Shown here one piece after another: positions 15,086 through 15,423 of a stretch of 15,423 nucleotides of DNA. Source of the DNA: Flavobacterium sp. (GTDB taxonomy: Bacteria > Bacteroidota > Bacteroidia > Flavobacteriales > Flavobacteriaceae); the NCBI GenBank assembly GCA_015478765.1, contig JADMKR010000198.1, forward strand, positions 1 to 15,423. Reading direction: 5' to 3'. The notes below the pieces were generated by a model. The model ran no database searches and was not told the DNA's origin. It was given only the letters and a program-made list of their open reading frames with translations. The translations under genes were made by a program, and so were the position numbers. Within the stretch, counting starts at the first letter, position 1. Each line of letters starts with the position of its first letter.

Positions 15086-15308
15086 GATAAATGTTTTTTA
15101 AGTTCGCGCTCAAGTTAGGCCTCACGATATCAATACCCAAAAAGATAACATTTCTTTAGGAAAACTTTATGGATTGCCAAGAGTATTAGGATGTGGTAAG
15201 TCTCCAAGTTTTCTTCACTGTAGTTCGTGAATGCATTTAACAAATAAAAACCGCGATAATTGCAAAATTTTCACTAAAATTGACAGTTTTTTACCCACAC
15301 GAAATTAT

Positions 15309-15423
15309 ATGAATTCAAATAAGCTTTTGCTCTTTCTATTATTGCTATGCACTCCTGTTTTTGCCCAGCAGAAAATTACGGTCGAGGAAATTTATACCGG
15401 GAAGTTCAGGACCGCAGGAATGG
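15309..15423 (+). CDS. S9 family peptidase (dipeptidyl peptidase IV-like), N-terminal part (3'-partial)
   Basis: Only 38 codons lie in the window. They encode a signal peptide (MNSNKLLLFLLLLCTPVFAQ) followed by QKITVEEIYTGKFRTAGM. The motif K-I-T-V-E-E-I-Y-x-G-x-F-R-x-x-G-M is the characteristic start of flavobacterial DPP-IV-type serine peptidases of family S9, which remove dipeptides after proline in the periplasm or at the cell surface. The catalytic domain is beyond the edge. The 223-base gap between this gene and the divergent T9SS gene is A/T-rich. It contains only a weak -7 like TAAAATTG at 15275-15282, and I see no other feature in it. Confidence 0.75.
   Translation, partial: MNSNKLLLFLLLLCTPVFAQQKITVEEIYTGKFRTAGM

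Noticed and set aside
15086..15308. A regulatory RNA or small gene in the divergent gap before the S9 peptidase.
   Set aside because: I found no stable hairpin with a T-run, no convincing small open frame with a start signal, and only a weak promoter-like box.
1..15423. A mobile element, CRISPR array, toxin-antitoxin or defence system.
   Set aside because: No transposase, integrase, regular direct repeats, terminal inverted repeats, target duplications or nuclease-like genes are visible. The tRNA-Phe has no adjacent integrase or duplicated 3' end that would mark an integration site.

Overview
The window reads as chromosome of a member of the Flavobacteriaceae (phylum Bacteroidota). The grounds are two proteins with C-terminal type IX secretion (T9SS) sorting domains, promoters of the Bacteroidota TAnnTTTG type, a class II HMG-CoA reductase next to a GHMP kinase carrying the GYDIA signature, and genes that mostly lack a clear Shine-Dalgarno sequence. 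Gene density is high. I see no phage, transposon, CRISPR array or defence island, so this looks like core genome with a few poorly characterised families.

Layout: (1) Bases 1-596 hold the 3' end of a secreted alpha-amylase-like protein with a T9SS tail and its terminator. (2) Bases 595-3446, minus strand, hold an AsmA-like membrane-anchored protein preceded by the TIGR02587/TIGR02588 pair of unknown membrane proteins, which overlap by 4 bp. (3) Bases 3509-3701, minus strand, form a tRNA-Phe(GAA) unit with its own promoter and terminator. (4) Bases 3753-9071, plus strand, form a compact six-gene run: coaX, a predicted outer-membrane barrel, a periplasmic TPR protein, lptC, a 68-residue membrane protein and a CNNM/CBS (HlyC/CorC) protein. 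A PpiD/SurA-like peptidyl-prolyl isomerase follows from its own putative promoter and ends in a strong terminator. (5) Bases 11328-13683, minus strand, hold HMG-CoA reductase and the GYDIA GHMP kinase, a mevalonate pathway pair separated by a striking 94-nt nested inverted-repeat element. (6) Bases 13746-15085, minus strand, hold a secreted two-domain protein with a T9SS tail and terminator. (7) From 15309, plus strand, comes the 5' end of an S9 family (DPP-IV-like) peptidase.

The plus-strand cluster combines one cofactor gene (coaX, first step of CoA synthesis) with envelope functions: LPS transport (LptC), a barrel, a periplasmic TPR protein and a periplasmic folding factor. The mevalonate pair would supply isoprenoid precursors. 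HMG-CoA reductase makes mevalonate, and the GHMP kinase probably phosphorylates mevalonate or a later intermediate. The most curious items are the 94-nt structured intergenic element, the TIGR02587/02588 pair and the uncharacterised members of the coaX-lptC cluster. I did not find a convincing entirely new system.
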